Below are positions 5,863-6,347 of a stretch of DNA of 6,347 nucleotides, one piece after another. The notes under the pieces were generated by a model. The model saw only the letters and a program-made list of their open reading frames with translations, was not told the DNA's origin and ran no database searches. The DNA is from Ruminococcaceae bacterium UBA6857. GTDB taxonomy: Bacteria > Bacillota > Clostridia > Oscillospirales > Acutalibacteraceae. The stretch is taken from positions 1,839-8,185 of the forward strand of contig DKDD01000043.1 in assembly GCA_002451715.1 (NCBI GenBank). Reading direction: 5' to 3'. Both the position numbers and the translations under genes were made by a program. Within the stretch, counting starts at the first letter, position 1. Each line of letters starts with the position of its first letter.

Positions 5863-6347
5863 ATGAAATCAAGATTAAAAAGAATTATTTCACTGCTTTT
5901 GGCAGTCTTGTTTATTCTGACGGCGGCTCTGCCTGTTTTTCAGGCCGCATCCGAAATCAAACTGAGCAGGAACAAAGCCGTCGTTTCCGTCGGGCAAAAC
6001 CTGCAGCTCAAACTTACAGGTACAAAAAAGACCCCGATTTGGAAAACTTCGAACAAAAAAATTGCCTCCGTGAACAAAAACGGCATCATTACCGGTGTTT
6101 CAAAAGGAAGTGCGGACATCACAGCAACGCTCGGAAAGAAAGTTTTTAAATGCAGGGTCACCGTTGAAAATCCTTTTCTTTCCGCAAAAAACGATTATGT
6201 CATAGTCGGCAAAACGCTCGCGCTTAAACTGAACGGAACGGCAAGGAACGCTAAGTGGCAATCTTCAAACAGCAAAATCGCAACAGTTAACCAAAAAGGC
6301 ATTGTCAAAGGCATTTCAAAAGGAACGGCAAAAATCACCGCCTCTCT
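5863..6347 (+). CDS. Secreted protein with Ig-like Big_2 repeats, 3' end outside window
   Basis: An ATG at 5863 opens a frame that runs off the window edge after 161 complete codons. AGGACGG (5848-5854) lies 8 nt upstream. The N-terminus MKSRLKRIISLLLAVLFILT is a clear Sec signal peptide, with cleavage likely around residues 28-30 (QAAS). It is followed by two tandem bacterial Ig-like domains of the BIG2 type, about residues 32-103 and 104 onward. Each contains the pattern W-x-x-S-N-x-K-I-A-x-V-N-x-x-G-I-[IV]-x-G-[VI]-S-K-G-[ST]-A-x-I-T-A. Corresponding residues are 72 apart (S80/S152). Such domains are beta-sandwich spacers in exported adhesins, enzymes and cell-wall proteins of gut clostridia; the functional part is probably downstream, so no specific role can be given. 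It has its own promoter and is not part of the rpsO operon. Confidence 0.88.
   Translation, partial: MKSRLKRIISLLLAVLFILTAALPVFQAASEIKLSRNKAVVSVGQNLQLKLTGTKKTPIWKTSNKKIASVNKNGIITGVSKGSADITATLGKKVFKCRVTVENPFLSAKNDYVIVGKTLALKLNGTARNAKWQSSNSKIATVNQKGIVKGISKGTAKITAS

Noticed and set aside
5796..6149. Open frame of 117 codons on the plus strand overlapping the Big_2 gene
   Set aside because: Its start lies on the promoter, and it is out of frame with the signal-peptide/Big_2 reading, which has a binding site and clear domains.

Overview
The window looks like chromosomal DNA of a low-to-moderate-GC Firmicute, most likely a gut-type clostridium (Oscillospiraceae/Ruminococcaceae-like). This rests on the gene content and order (rpsO-pnp, and era followed by what looks like yqzL), strong GAGG-type ribosome binding sites, textbook sigma-A promoters, an Ig-like (Big_2) secreted protein, and an A+T-rich heptamer repeat of a kind I associate with such genomes. 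The taxon is inference; no rRNA gene is present.

Layout. Six genes run leftward (minus strand) and one runs rightward. Read in the direction of transcription from about 5694 down to 1: a strong promoter (5666-5694); a structured leader of about 100 nt; rpsO (S15, 5289-5555); two hairpins (5218-5277); a long imperfect stem-loop (5110-5196); pnp (PNPase, 2889-5078); a strong intrinsic terminator (2817-2861); a hairpin plus heptamer array (2705-2761); an ECF-type S component (2048-2650); a probable terminator (1996-2021); a DMT/EamA permease (1032-1931) overlapping era (142-1035) by 4 nt; and the first 13 codons of a YqzL-like protein (1-39). On the plus strand, a divergent promoter (5796-5824) drives a secreted Big_2-repeat protein that runs off the right edge (5863-6347+).

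How the genes fit together. S15, PNPase and Era all serve RNA and ribosome biology: small-subunit assembly, 3'-5' RNA decay, and 16S rRNA maturation checking. The S component and the EamA permease are membrane transport genes lying between them. The rpsO leader and the rpsO-pnp spacer are the most structured non-coding parts. They resemble in logic the known autoregulation of S15 (leader binding) and of PNPase (stem-loop cleaved by RNase III), but the homology is inferred.

I see no novel defence system, CRISPR array, insertion sequence, tRNA or rRNA. Most of the window is ordinary housekeeping sequence; the items worth a second look are RNA structures and the intergenic repeat.
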